Shown: piece after piece, positions 47,492-55,664 of the stretch
Layout of the letters: the number at the start of each line of letters is the position of its first letter
How positions within the stretch are numbered: position 1 is the first letter of the stretch
From: CAYTBN01 sp964542165
Lineage (GTDB): Bacteria > Myxococcota_A > UBA796 > UBA9615 > CAYRNR01
DNA length: 64,000 nucleotides
Direction of reading: 5' to 3'
Assembly (NCBI GenBank): GCA_964542165.1
Contig: CAZITQ010000009.1
Location: 1 to 64,000 of the forward strand
Notes under the pieces: model-generated
What the model saw: the letters and a program-made list of their open reading frames with translations, nothing else
What the model was told of the DNA's origin: nothing
The model's database searches: none
Translations under genes and position numbers: made by a program

Positions 47492-48799
47492 ATGGCCAGC
47501 GACGCCGGAATCCACACCACCCGCGACCTCATGGACTACATCGGCGTGAGCCCGACCGCCGCCCACGCGGTGGTCGAGTCCGCGCGACGTCTCGACGAGG
47601 CCGGGTTCCGCCGCGTGGACGAAGGGGACCGCTGGGACCTGGCCCCCGGCGAGCGTTTCTACGCCGTACGCAACGACGTGGCGCTCATGGCCGGGCAGGC
47701 GGGCACCGAGCCCCCGGCCGAGGCCGGCTTCCGCATCGTCGGCGCTCACACCGACTCCCCCGGATTCCGGGTCAAGTACCACGGACAGGTCGCCCGGGAG
47801 GGATTCTTGCAGCTCGGCGTGGAGGTCTACGGCGGCCCTCTGCTGGCCTCGTGGGCGGACCGGGACCTGGGCATCGCCGGTCGGGTGGTGGTGCGCGGTG
47901 ACGACGGTCGCCCGACCACACGACTGCTGCGGCTGGACCGGCCCCTGGCCCGGATCCCGCTGCCGGCGATCCACCTCAACCGCGAGGTCAACGACAAGGG
48001 GATGGTCCTGGACCGCCAGCGCCATCTCCCGCCCGTCATCGGCCTGGCGGGGGACGGTGGCCAGGACGACGGCCGTCTGATGGACCTGGTCGCCGAGGCC
48101 GCAGGCGTCGCCCGCGACGAGGTGCTCGGATCGACCCTGGAGCTGGTGGACCTGCAGGCCCCCACAATGGCGGGCCTGGACGACGTCTTCTACTTCTCGC
48201 CCCGCATCGACAACCTGGCGGGCTGCCACGCGTGCCTGGGCGCCCTGATGGCCGACGAGGCGCCGGCCCCCTTCGGCAGGGTCATCGCACTCTTCCACAG
48301 CGAAGAGGTCGGTTCGTCCACCGCCGAGGGCGCCGGCTCCAGCTTCCTCGCGTCGGTCCTCGAGCGCCTGGCAGGCGGCGGCGAGCGCCCCCGCGAGGAC
48401 TACCTGCGCGCCCTCTCGCACTCGCTGCTGGCCTCGGTCGACGGCGCCCACGCCGTGCACCCGAGCCACGCAGATCGGCACGAGCCCGAGCACAAGCCCG
48501 GCCTCAACGGCGGGCCCGTGGTCAAGATCAATGCCCAGGAGCGCTACGCCACCACCGCGGTGGGGGACGCCCACCTGGACCTCTGTGCAGCCCGCGCGGA
48601 GGTGCCACTGCAGCGCTACATCCACCGCACCGACCTACCCTGCGGCTCCACCATCGGCCCCCTGTCTGCGACCCAGCTCGGGGTGACCACCGTGGACCTG
48701 GGTGTGCCGATGATCTCCATGCACTCGGTGCGGGAGATGGGCGGCACCGAGGATCAGGAGTGGATGATCCGCCTGCTATCGGCACACCTGGGAGAGTGA
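47492..48799 (+). CDS. apeB: M18 family aminopeptidase
   Basis: A 435-residue metallopeptidase of usual length. Zinc ligands and catalytic residues are in the standard blocks: VGAHTDSPGFRVK, SPRIDNLAGCHACLGAL, FHSEEVGSSTAEGAGSSFL, LPCGSTIGPLSATQLGVTTVDLG and MISMHSVREMGG. M18 peptidases are cytoplasmic tetrahedral enzymes that remove acidic N-terminal residues (Asp, Glu). The gene stands on the opposite strand to hflKC, with a 110-base divergent region that should contain both promoters. Symbol by family similarity; aspartyl preference is inferred. Confidence 0.92.
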   Translation: MASDAGIHTTRDLMDYIGVSPTAAHAVVESARRLDEAGFRRVDEGDRWDLAPGERFYAVRNDVALMAGQAGTEPPAEAGFRIVGAHTDSPGFRVKYHGQVAREGFLQLGVEVYGGPLLASWADRDLGIAGRVVVRGDDGRPTTRLLRLDRPLARIPLPAIHLNREVNDKGMVLDRQRHLPPVIGLAGDGGQDDGRLMDLVAEAAGVARDEVLGSTLELVDLQAPTMAGLDDVFYFSPRIDNLAGCHACLGALMADEAPAPFGRVIALFHSEEVGSSTAEGAGSSFLASVLERLAGGGERPREDYLRALSHSLLASVDGAHAVHPSHADRHEPEHKPGLNGGPVVKINAQERYATTAVGDAHLDLCAARAEVPLQRYIHRTDLPCGSTIGPLSATQLGVTTVDLGVPMISMHSVREMGGTEDQEWMIRLLSAHLGE

Positions 48800-48803
48800 T
48801 GCG

Positions 48804-49412
48804 TTGATCCAGAGGCTTCCCGTCCTCGCACTCGTCCTGCTGGCCGCCCCGGCTGCGAGCGCCCTGGATGTGGAGCAACTGGACGGCGAGACCCTCGCCG
48901 AGCTCACCCGGGACGGCCCCTTGGTGGCCATCGACGAGGCCGACGACGGCGGGCTGGAGCTTGCCACGGCGATCACCGTGATCGACGCGCCACCCCAGGC
49001 GGTCTGGGACACCCTGGTCGACTTCGATTCCTACCCCCAGTGGATGCCCCAGACCACCGGCTGCGAGGTGGTAGCCCACCAGGGCGCAGAGCGGCTGGTG
49101 ACCACGACTCTCGAGTTCGATCTGGTCATCACCAAGCGAGTGGAGTACACCCTCTCGTATCGGGACCAGGGCAGCTACCGGATGGAATTCGACCATGTCT
49201 CCGGCGACCTGGCCCGCAACGAGGGGTACTGGGTAGTGCGGCCCTTCCGCGACGACCGGAGCATCCTCTACTACGCGAACTACGTGGACTACACGTCCAT
49301 CAAACTGCTCCGCTCCTTTCTCAAGCGGCAACCGACCCTCGAGCTGGCCTTCGGCGCCAGCTCCGTGGCCGTGATCGTCCGGAGCGTGAAACAACGGGTG
49401 GAGAATCCATGA
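48804..49412 (+). CDS. Secreted SRPBCC (polyketide cyclase/START superfamily) protein
   Basis: A 202-residue protein starting at a TTG with GGGAGAG upstream. No ATG or GTG in frame is better placed. A signal peptide is clear (LPVLALVLLAAPAASALD). The SRPBCC fold is seen in ATAITVIDAPPQAVWDTLVDFDSYPQWMP, the hallmark opening, then VVAHQGAERLVTTTLEFDLVI and a last helix near LLRSFLKRQPTLELAFG. The family binds hydrophobic ligands such as lipids or polyketides. It is the second secreted protein of this superfamily in the window, the other being at 8897-9598. It is followed by a coupled zinc-ribbon protein gene (ATGA overlap). Confidence 0.85.
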   Translation: MIQRLPVLALVLLAAPAASALDVEQLDGETLAELTRDGPLVAIDEADDGGLELATAITVIDAPPQAVWDTLVDFDSYPQWMPQTTGCEVVAHQGAERLVTTTLEFDLVITKRVEYTLSYRDQGSYRMEFDHVSGDLARNEGYWVVRPFRDDRSILYYANYVDYTSIKLLRSFLKRQPTLELAFGASSVAVIVRSVKQRVENP

Positions 49413-50152
49413 GCCCCGAACCTCAACTGACCGCGACCTTCGATGAACAGATGCTCACCTTGAGCAAGCTCGCCAAGGCCGACGTGCGACTGCACGAGCT
49501 CGAGGCGATCCTCAAGCGGGGACCGCGAGAACTGGGCGAGCACAGGTTGGCCCATCAGAAGGCCGAAGAAGCGCTCGCGGCGGCACAGCAGGGCCGCAAG
49601 GACGCCGAGGAGGGGCGCGCGACCGCCGAGAAGGAGCTGGCGGCCACCGAGCGCCGGCTCGTCCAGTCCAAGGAGAATGCAAAGCGCATCGCGACGGAGG
49701 TGCAGCTCGAGGCGAGCAAGATCGAGATCGAGGCCCTTCAGACCCGGCGGGACGAGTGGGAGGAAGCCGTCCTGGCCCAGATGACCCTGGGCGAGAAGTT
49801 CGAGGCGAAGATCCCGGGACTGAAGAAGACCTTGAAGGCCGAGACCGCAGCGATGGCCAAGGTCGAGAAATCGGTGCCGGAGCTCGTCGAGAGCGCCAAG
49901 CAGGAGGCCATCGCCCTGCTGCGTGCCCGCGACCAGATCCTGGGCACCCTCGATGCCGTCGTCCGCCGGCTCTACCAGACCGCGGCGCACCGGGGAGGCA
50001 GCCCCCTCACCTCGGTCCTGGACAAGATCTGCCAGACTTGTCACACCCGGGTCCCCCCCCAGTACCTGGTGGAAACCCTGCAGTCCAAGGCCATCCACGT
50101 CTGCCCCAACTGCAAGAAGATCGTCGCCAAGGTCATGCACAGCGACGATTGA
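49409..50152 (+). CDS. Coiled-coil C4-type zinc-ribbon protein
   Basis: A 247-residue protein whose ATG overlaps the previous stop. The first 190 residues are a long antiparallel coiled coil (EEALAAAQQGRKDAEEGRATAEKELAATERRLVQSKENAKRIATEVQLEASKIEIEALQTRRDEWE). The end is a zinc ribbon with ICQTCHTRVPPQ and HVCPNCKKIV (four Cys). This layout matches the CT398/zf-RING_7 family, which is thought to bind nucleic acid or act as an adaptor; the biochemical role is unresolved. It lies 72 bases upstream of rnpB, an arrangement also seen in other bacterial lineages, and may share transcription with it. Confidence 0.9.
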   Translation: MSPEPQLTATFDEQMLTLSKLAKADVRLHELEAILKRGPRELGEHRLAHQKAEEALAAAQQGRKDAEEGRATAEKELAATERRLVQSKENAKRIATEVQLEASKIEIEALQTRRDEWEEAVLAQMTLGEKFEAKIPGLKKTLKAETAAMAKVEKSVPELVESAKQEAIALLRARDQILGTLDAVVRRLYQTAAHRGGSPLTSVLDKICQTCHTRVPPQYLVETLQSKAIHVCPNCKKIVAKVMHSDD

Positions 50153-50186
50153 TCCCCCCGCCACCGCGCCCCCGGCGGATTTGCCA

Positions 50187-50215
50187 TTGATCGCCCCTCC
50201 CCGCGCTGGTACACG
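50187..50215 (+). promoter_or_regulatory. Likely sigma-70-type promoter of rnpB
   Basis: TTGATC (-35, 50187-50192) and TACACG (-10, 50210-50215) are 17 bases apart. Eight bases separate the -10 from G50224, the first base of the P1 helix. The match to consensus is modest, but spacing and position are right for a stable RNA. Promoter strength is not inferred. Confidence 0.5.
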
Positions 50216-50223
50216 GTCGTGTT

Positions 50224-50677
50224 GCCGACGCAGTGGTCCAGGCAGCCGCCGGTCGGGGCCTCGGCCCCGGCGGGAGGAAAGTCCGGGCACCGCAGGGCAG
50301 GGTGCCGGGTAACGCCCGGTCAGGGTGACCTGAAGGCAAGTGCAACAGAGAGTAGACCGCCCGCCTGGGCGACCAGGCGACGCGACCCGCTCCCCGGTGA
50401 CGGGGGGAGGTCGGGAGCGTGCTCCCACCCCCGGGTGGGCGCGGTAAGGCTGAAACGGTGCGGTAAGAGCGCACCGGCGTCCCCGGTGACGGGGACGGCC
50501 AGGTAAACCCCACCCGGTGCAAGGTCGAATAGGGGAGCGTTCGAGGGTTGCCCGCCCGAGCTCCCGGGTTGACCGCTGGAGCCGTCCGGCAACGGGCGGC
50601 CTAGACGAATGGCTGCCCATCGCCCGGGCCTCGGCCCGAGCGGGGACAGAACCCGGCTTATGGGGCCACTGCGTCGG
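50224..50677 (+). ncRNA. rnpB: RNase P RNA (bacterial class A)
   Basis: The catalytic RNA that removes tRNA 5' leaders. The 5' arm CCGACGCAGTGG (50225-50236) pairs with CCACTGCGTCGG (50666-50677) to form P1. Invariant pieces occur in order: GAGGAAAGTCCGGGC, ACAGAGAGTAGACCGC, GGCTGAAACGGTGCGGTAAGAG, AAGGTCGAATAGG, AGACGAATGGCTGCC and GACAGAACCCGGCTTAT. These cover the P4 strands and CR-I to CR-V of type A molecules. The helix in the loop of the first arm (GGGGCCTCGGCCCC) is intact. The length of about 454 nucleotides is somewhat above the usual 350-400, with extra length in the P12-P14 area. The molecule should be functional. Confidence 0.96.
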
Positions 50678-50686
50678 TTTTTTTTT
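50666..50686 (+). terminator. T-run directly after rnpB P1 strand
   Basis: Nine T (50678-50686) follow immediately after the 3' strand of the P1 helix. No separate hairpin precedes the T run, so P1 itself (pairing with 50225-50236) or the last stem of rnpB probably serves as the terminator stem. Confidence 0.65.
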
Positions 50687-50801
50687 GGGCGTCAGGCGTC
50701 AGCGGTCCGACGCCTCTTCCTCCTCCTCGTTGACCTTCCCCTCGACGCATGGCTAAGCTGCCTCATCGGCCCGAAGGGCCGCCGATCGGAGTGACCGAAC
50801 C

Positions 50802-51335
50802 ATGCGCTGGAACCCCTCGCTGCTGCTCCTGGCATTCGCGCTGGCCGTCGCTCCGGCCACGGCCGCCCGGGCCGGAGGTGTCGGCATCTATGACATGACC
50901 GGCTTCCACGCGGGGACCGACCCCTCGGATCCCGAGGGCTCCAGCGGGACCTGGCTCGACCAGGGCGGCGGTCTCGAGGTCAGCATCGGCAGCCGCGATT
51001 CCCGCATCCTCGGCCGGGTGCGGGTGTTCTACAACCTGGTCCACCCCGCCGAGGAGCACGCGCGTCATTTCGGACTCGCCCTGTTCGGGTTCGAGGTGCA
51101 GATGCGCAAGGATCTGGCCAGACCTTGGGGCCTGCACGCCTTCGCGGACATCGGCCCGGCGTTCCTGGCGGCCCAGCACGGCGAGTTCGGCATGGTCGAC
51201 CTGGGCGTGGGGCTCCGCGGTGATCTCGCCGAGCACGTGTCCCTGGTCGTCGAGGTCGCGGGCCAGATGCGCTTCCGGCGCCAGGTCTGGGGCGGCGCGG
51301 TGCTGATGGCCGGCCTGAGATTCCCCATCGACTGA
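50802..51335 (+). CDS. Secreted small beta-rich protein, possible outer-membrane protein
   Basis: A 177-residue protein with a signal peptide (SLLLLAFALAVAPATAARA). The mature part has alternating strands such as GGGLEVSIGSRDSRILGRVRVFYNLVHP, FGLALFGFEVQMRK, WGLHAFADIGPAFLAAQHG, MVDLGVGLRGDLAEHVSLVVEVAGQMRFRRQ and GGAVLMAGLRFPID. This pattern of short amphipathic strands ending in an aromatic-hydrophobic tail is common in outer-membrane beta-barrels, but the protein is small. It overlaps the downstream lipoprotein gene by one base (TGATG), so both are translated together. Function unknown. Confidence 0.75.
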   Translation: MRWNPSLLLLAFALAVAPATAARAGGVGIYDMTGFHAGTDPSDPEGSSGTWLDQGGGLEVSIGSRDSRILGRVRVFYNLVHPAEEHARHFGLALFGFEVQMRKDLARPWGLHAFADIGPAFLAAQHGEFGMVDLGVGLRGDLAEHVSLVVEVAGQMRFRRQVWGGAVLMAGLRFPID

Positions 51336-53263
51336 TGCCCCGTCGAGCCGCCCGGAGCGCCCTGGTCGCCGGTGCCCTGTCGCTGGCCGCATTCCTGGGG
51401 TGCTTCTTCCTCCCCTTCGATCCCGACCCGGAGCTCCAGCAGGGCAGCCCCTGCATGGACGTCAACCTGATGGACGGGGTGGACGAGGAGTCCACCGAGG
51501 AGATCCGCGCCCTCTACGAGTGCCTGAACCAGACCGGCGCCTTCGACGCCCTCGAACCGGCGGTGGACGAGCTGGTCGACGGCAGCGACCGCTACCTGGA
51601 TCCCCTCGGCTCCCACCCGGCGGTGATCCTCAACGAGGCCCCCTCGCTGCTGCCGATCTGGGAGCTGCTCTCGGCCACGCGCCAGCTGCTGGCCGAGGAG
51701 AACGTGTTCCTCCAGGACGCCCTCCACCTCACCGGCGAGTGGGTCTACGGCGTTCCCTGGCCCGAGGTCGCCGCCCTGCAGGAGAGCGGCCAGCTGCAGG
51801 ATGCCGACCTGCTGGCCGAGGGTCCCATCGGGCACCTGGTGCCGGTGCTCCGGGTCTGGGCCGAGGTGATCCTGGACCAGGACGACATCGAGGCCTCGGG
51901 GGAGGTCCTGGATCACCTGCTGTCCATGCCGGAGCTGCTCGACACCCTCATCACGCTCCGCGAGCTCCTGGCCCACAACGACGAGCACCACCTCTTCGAC
52001 GACTTCACCACCTACTGGGGCGAGTTCTTCCTGTCGACCCACGACGAGACCACCGGCGAGAACACCCTGGTGGAGTTCGCCGACGCCCTGGTCTCGCCCG
52101 TACCCGAGCTGCCCGGCCAGCCCCTGGCCGTCGAGACCCTGCTGCCCTACGCCGATCCCATCCTCGCGGACCTGGTGGTCCGCGGTCGGATCGTGGAGGG
52201 TCTGGGGGATCTCCACGACGACGGCACCCTGTCCGAGCTTCCGGACCAGCTGCTGTGGTTGATGACCATCGACATGGCCGGGGGGACGCTGGATCCCGGG
52301 GAGGCCTCGGCCTTCGAGTCGGCCCTGGTCCTGCTGGACGAGGCGGACGCGCCCTTCAACTGCCTCGATCTGGTCTACACCGACAGCGTCAGCGTCTGGC
52401 TGCTCCAGGAGATCGTGATCCTGGGGCTCGAGGCCGACACCATCGAGGATCTGGTCCTCGCCGTGGAGACGCTCTACGACTGGTTGATCGAGGTGGTCGA
52501 CCTGGTCTGCGACATCCCCCAGGTCCTCAAGACCCACTTCCAGGCCATCATCCGCCTGGCCGAATCCGGGGCCATGCACAGCATGATCCCGCTGCTGTAC
52601 GCCATCGCCGACCCGGACAGCCCGGCCCACAACTACCTGGAGGAGCTGGTCGAGATCGTCCACCTGATGGTCTCGCTGGACCTGATCCGCCCCGCCGAAG
52701 ACCTGCTGGCCCCCACGTTCGGCCAGTCGTTCATGCCCGCCGTGCTGGCCGGCATCGGCGCATTCGTGGACCCGAGCTATCCACTGGCGGCCGGGGACGT
52801 CTACACCCTGCTGGACGTGGTCACCTACCTGATCACGCCCCCCGATGGAGAGGACTACGATCGGGCCCCGCTGATCATCGCCGGGAGGGTGGTGGACGGA
52901 ATCCTCGACGGTGAGCCGGCCGAGGTGGACGCCTTCCTGGTGGCCTGGGGCGAGCTCCTGGTCGACCCGGACGCGGCGACCCACGACCTGCTGTACAACA
53001 TCGACGGCCTGCTGCAGCTGGACCCCGAGCTCAAATCGCTGGACTACGTCGGGGACATCCTCGCGAACGAGAAGGTGGCCACCCACTGGCTGCTGCTCTT
53101 CGAGAACGAGGGGTTCATGGGCGCCCTGGGCGCGCCCGGCTCGGCGGGGGGAGACGAGGTACCGCTGGCCATGCTCGGGAGGTTGATCGCCGACGACAGC
53201 GCCGGTGATCTGCTCCTGCTGCTGGGGTGGCTCGTCGACCTGCTGGGCACCCTGGGAATCTGA
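51335..53263 (+). CDS. Large helical lipoprotein of unknown function
   Basis: A 642-residue protein whose ATG overlaps the preceding stop. The leader SALVAGALSLAAFLGC gives a lipoprotein. The mature chain is acidic, rich in Leu and Asp, with no Gly-rich or Cys-rich parts. Helical repeats are suggested by segments such as ALHLTGEWVYGVPWPEVAALQ, LVPVLRVWAEVILDQDD, EVLDHLLSMPELLDTLITLRELL and LEELVEIVHLMVSLDLI. No motif suggests an enzyme. It may be a periplasmic scaffold associated with the beta-rich protein encoded just upstream. I recognise no family. Confidence 0.8.
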   Translation: MPRRAARSALVAGALSLAAFLGCFFLPFDPDPELQQGSPCMDVNLMDGVDEESTEEIRALYECLNQTGAFDALEPAVDELVDGSDRYLDPLGSHPAVILNEAPSLLPIWELLSATRQLLAEENVFLQDALHLTGEWVYGVPWPEVAALQESGQLQDADLLAEGPIGHLVPVLRVWAEVILDQDDIEASGEVLDHLLSMPELLDTLITLRELLAHNDEHHLFDDFTTYWGEFFLSTHDETTGENTLVEFADALVSPVPELPGQPLAVETLLPYADPILADLVVRGRIVEGLGDLHDDGTLSELPDQLLWLMTIDMAGGTLDPGEASAFESALVLLDEADAPFNCLDLVYTDSVSVWLLQEIVILGLEADTIEDLVLAVETLYDWLIEVVDLVCDIPQVLKTHFQAIIRLAESGAMHSMIPLLYAIADPDSPAHNYLEELVEIVHLMVSLDLIRPAEDLLAPTFGQSFMPAVLAGIGAFVDPSYPLAAGDVYTLLDVVTYLITPPDGEDYDRAPLIIAGRVVDGILDGEPAEVDAFLVAWGELLVDPDAATHDLLYNIDGLLQLDPELKSLDYVGDILANEKVATHWLLLFENEGFMGALGAPGSAGGDEVPLAMLGRLIADDSAGDLLLLLGWLVDLLGTLGI

Positions 53264-53289
53264 AGGACCGGAATCCCCGAGGGGGAGAC

Positions 53290-54105
53290 ATGGACGACTG
53301 GCAGAATCGGACCCTCCAGAGGTCCCTCAACGAGATCGAGCACGGGTACGGGGACCGGGTCCACCTGCTGGGAGACCCGATCCTGCGGACCCAGCTCGCC
53401 AGGCTCGGCGGCCCGGGCCTGCGCCAGCCAGCGTACAACCGAGTGCTCGAGCAGCTCTACGACCGGATCCTGGACGCGGTGATCGTCCACGCGTTTCCCG
53501 CCGAACTCCGCAGCGTCCCCAGCCGGGAGGCCAACCACCACCCGGATGCGGTGGTGACCGGCGAGTTGCTCGCCGAGCGGGTGCGGGTCACCGTGGGCGC
53601 CGTCGCCCGGGCCGGGACCCTGGTCGGCCAGCGCTGCTACGAGCGGCTGTCCCAGATGTTCGATCCCGAGGGGATCCGTCTGGACCACGTCTTCACCAAC
53701 CGCCACACCTCGGCGGTGGGCAAGCTACCCTGCGTGGACTACCTGGGCTCCAAGACCGGTGGGGCGGTGGACGGACGGATCCTGCTGATCCCAGAGCCGC
53801 TGGCCGCCACCGGTGCCACCATGCGCTACACCCTGGACGTCTTCGGCAAGGAGGTGGGCGGGATCCCCGCGCGCACGGTCGCGATGCACCTGGTCGTGAC
53901 GCCCGAGTACCTGCGCGACGTGGTTCTCCCCCACCCCACGCTCGAGGTGTTCACGCTGCGGGTGGACCGGGGGCTGAGTTCCCCCGAGATCCGGGCGACC
54001 CCGCCGGGGACCCACCTGGACCGGGAGCGCGGCCTGGACGACCAGCTGCGGATCGTGCCCGGCCTGGGGGCGGTCGGGGACCTGATCAACAACTGCTTCG
54101 TCTAG
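53290..54105 (+). CDS. Uracil-phosphoribosyltransferase-like protein with altered PRPP loop
   Basis: A 271-residue protein from the ATG at 53290 (GAGGGGGAG upstream). The C-terminus GLDDQLRIVPGLGAVGDLINN follows the UPRT pattern GLN...YIxPGLGDAGDR, but the conserved Asp of GLGD is Ala. The PRPP-binding loop, usually DPMLATG, reads IPEPLAATGATMRYT, so the acidic residue before the loop is shifted or lost. The N-terminal part is longer than in E. coli Upp (about 208 residues) and contains ANHHPDAVVTGELLAERVRVTVGAVARAGTLVG. The fold is probably PRT type I, but uracil phosphoribosylation is doubtful. A regulatory or altered-specificity role is possible. Its neighbour is ridA; facing it is a nucleoside-salvage operon. 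Confidence 0.75.
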   Translation: MDDWQNRTLQRSLNEIEHGYGDRVHLLGDPILRTQLARLGGPGLRQPAYNRVLEQLYDRILDAVIVHAFPAELRSVPSREANHHPDAVVTGELLAERVRVTVGAVARAGTLVGQRCYERLSQMFDPEGIRLDHVFTNRHTSAVGKLPCVDYLGSKTGGAVDGRILLIPEPLAATGATMRYTLDVFGKEVGGIPARTVAMHLVVTPEYLRDVVLPHPTLEVFTLRVDRGLSSPEIRATPPGTHLDRERGLDDQLRIVPGLGAVGDLINNCFV

Positions 54106-54121
54106 CTCCGGAGGAGTGCGC

Positions 54122-54502
54122 ATGAGTCGCGCGAGGATCGAGACCGACCGGGCCCCCGCGGCCATCGGCCCGTACAGCCAGGCGATCGCCACCGGTGAGC
54201 TGGTGTTCACCGCCGGGCAGATCGCCCTGGATCCCGCCACGGGCGAGATCGTGGAGGGCGGAATCGCCGCGGAGACCGCCCAGGTGCTGCGCAACATGGC
54301 CGCCGTCCTCGAAGCTGCGGGGAGCAGCCTGGATCGGGTGGTCAAGACCACGGTCTACCTGGCGGACATGGGCGAGTTCGCTGCGATGAACGAGGTCTAT
54401 GGGACCTTCTTCGGGGATCCGCCGCCGGCGCGGGCGGCGATCCAGGCCGCGGCGTTGCCCCGGGGTGTCCGGGTGGAGATCGACTGCGTGGCCGTTCGGT
54501 AG
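54122..54502 (+). CDS. ridA: RidA family enamine/imine deaminase
   Basis: A 126-residue protein. The ATG at 54122 has GGAGGAG upstream (a GTG six bases earlier is possible). RidA blocks are present: APAAIGPYSQAIATGELVFTAGQIALDPATGEIV, VVKTTVYLADMGEFAAMNEVYGTFF and ARAAIQAAALPRGVRVEIDCVAV, the last with the substrate-binding Arg before the signature. The trimeric enzyme hydrolyses reactive enamines and imines such as 2-aminoacrylate. It follows the UPRT-like gene by 16 bases and is convergent with rnd. Confidence 0.95.
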   Translation: MSRARIETDRAPAAIGPYSQAIATGELVFTAGQIALDPATGEIVEGGIAAETAQVLRNMAAVLEAAGSSLDRVVKTTVYLADMGEFAAMNEVYGTFFGDPPPARAAIQAAALPRGVRVEIDCVAVR

Positions 54503-54503
54503 A

Positions 54504-55664
54504 TCAGCCCGTCGACCGGGCCGCGTCGGAGCTGAGCAGCTCCACGATCGCCTCGCCGAATTCGTCCCGCTGCCAGTTCCGCATCAGATCGATCCGATCG
54601 AGATCCTCGACCTTCTTCACGTGGGCGGCGGCGATGGAGTGCAGCACAGCGTTGCTCATCATCACGCCGGCCTCGACGCCCCTCTCCTTGGCGAGCCGAT
54701 TGCGCCAGCTGCGCAGCACGTCGAAGTGGCGGGTCTCGTCGGGTCCGCTGAGCCTGCGCAGCGCCCTGGGATCATGCCGGGAACGGGGCACTGCGCTTCG
54801 GTCCGCCAGGCCCTCGCGGCAGGCTTCGACCACGACCTGGGCGTGTCGTCGGACCACGTGGTGCTTCTTGCCCAGTCGCTTCTCGAGGCCCTCCATGCTC
54901 TTGGGCGGATCCGCCGCCACCCGCAGCAGGGCGTCGTTGCCGATCACCTTGAAGTGGGGCCTGTCCCGCTCGCGCGCCATGCGGTCCCGCATGACGTACA
55001 GCGCCCGCAGGACGCGCTTGCCCCGGTCGTCGAGCTTGCCCGCGCCCTTGATACGGAGGAAGTCGTTGGGATCGAAGGTGGGGACCGGCCGCTCCCGTTG
55101 TTCCACCAGGCGACACTCCTCGTCCACCTGGGCGCCGCGGCCGGCGGCGCGGATCTCCTCGCGCAGCAGGTCGAACAGCTCGGGCAGGAAGTGGCTGTCC
55201 AGGCGCGCGTACTCCAGGTGCTCCTCCCGCAGCGGTCGCTTGGACCAGTCCTGGCGCTGGTACTTCTTGTCGAGCTTGACGTCGAAGAAATGGGCCACCA
55301 GGTCGGCCAGGGAGTAGCGCTGGTAGCCCAGAGCCTGGGCCGCGATCATCGTGTCGAACACCGGCGCGATCTGGAAGTCGTAGTCCCGCTTGAGCGACGC
55401 GATATCGTAGTCGGCGCCGTGCAGGATCTTGTGTACCCCCGGATCGGCGAATACGGGACCCAGCGGGGACAGATCCTCGATGCTCAGCGGGTCGACGATC
55501 AGATCCCGGTCCCCGGCGGTGATCTGGATCAGGCAGACCTTCTCCTGGTAGTGGAAGAAGGAATCGGATTCGGTGTCCACCCCGACGACGGTCTCCCCCC
55601 GCATCCGCTCCACGGCGGCGAGCAACGCCTCGTCGTCGGTGATGTACTCCCAGGTCCGATTCAT
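54504..55664 (-). CDS. rnd: Ribonuclease D
   Basis: A 386-residue 3'-5' exonuclease. The DEDD core is present: VVGVDTESDSFFHYQEKVCLIQI, with Asp-x-Glu of Exo I; LHGADYDIASLKRDY (Exo II); and YARLDSHFLPELFDLL (Exo III, DEDDy). Two HRDC-type regions follow (RALYVMRDRMARERDRPHFKVIGNDALLRVAADPP and FDVLRSWRNRLAKERGVEAGVMMSNAVLHSIAAA). It trims tRNA and other stable RNA 3' ends. It is the last gene of deoA-punA-rnd, with an ATGA overlap to punA. Confidence 0.95.
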   Translation of the reverse strand: MNRTWEYITDDEALLAAVERMRGETVVGVDTESDSFFHYQEKVCLIQITAGDRDLIVDPLSIEDLSPLGPVFADPGVHKILHGADYDIASLKRDYDFQIAPVFDTMIAAQALGYQRYSLADLVAHFFDVKLDKKYQRQDWSKRPLREEHLEYARLDSHFLPELFDLLREEIRAAGRGAQVDEECRLVEQRERPVPTFDPNDFLRIKGAGKLDDRGKRVLRALYVMRDRMARERDRPHFKVIGNDALLRVAADPPKSMEGLEKRLGKKHHVVRRHAQVVVEACREGLADRSAVPRSRHDPRALRRLSGPDETRHFDVLRSWRNRLAKERGVEAGVMMSNAVLHSIAAAHVKKVEDLDRIDLMRNWQRDEFGEAIVELLSSDAARSTG

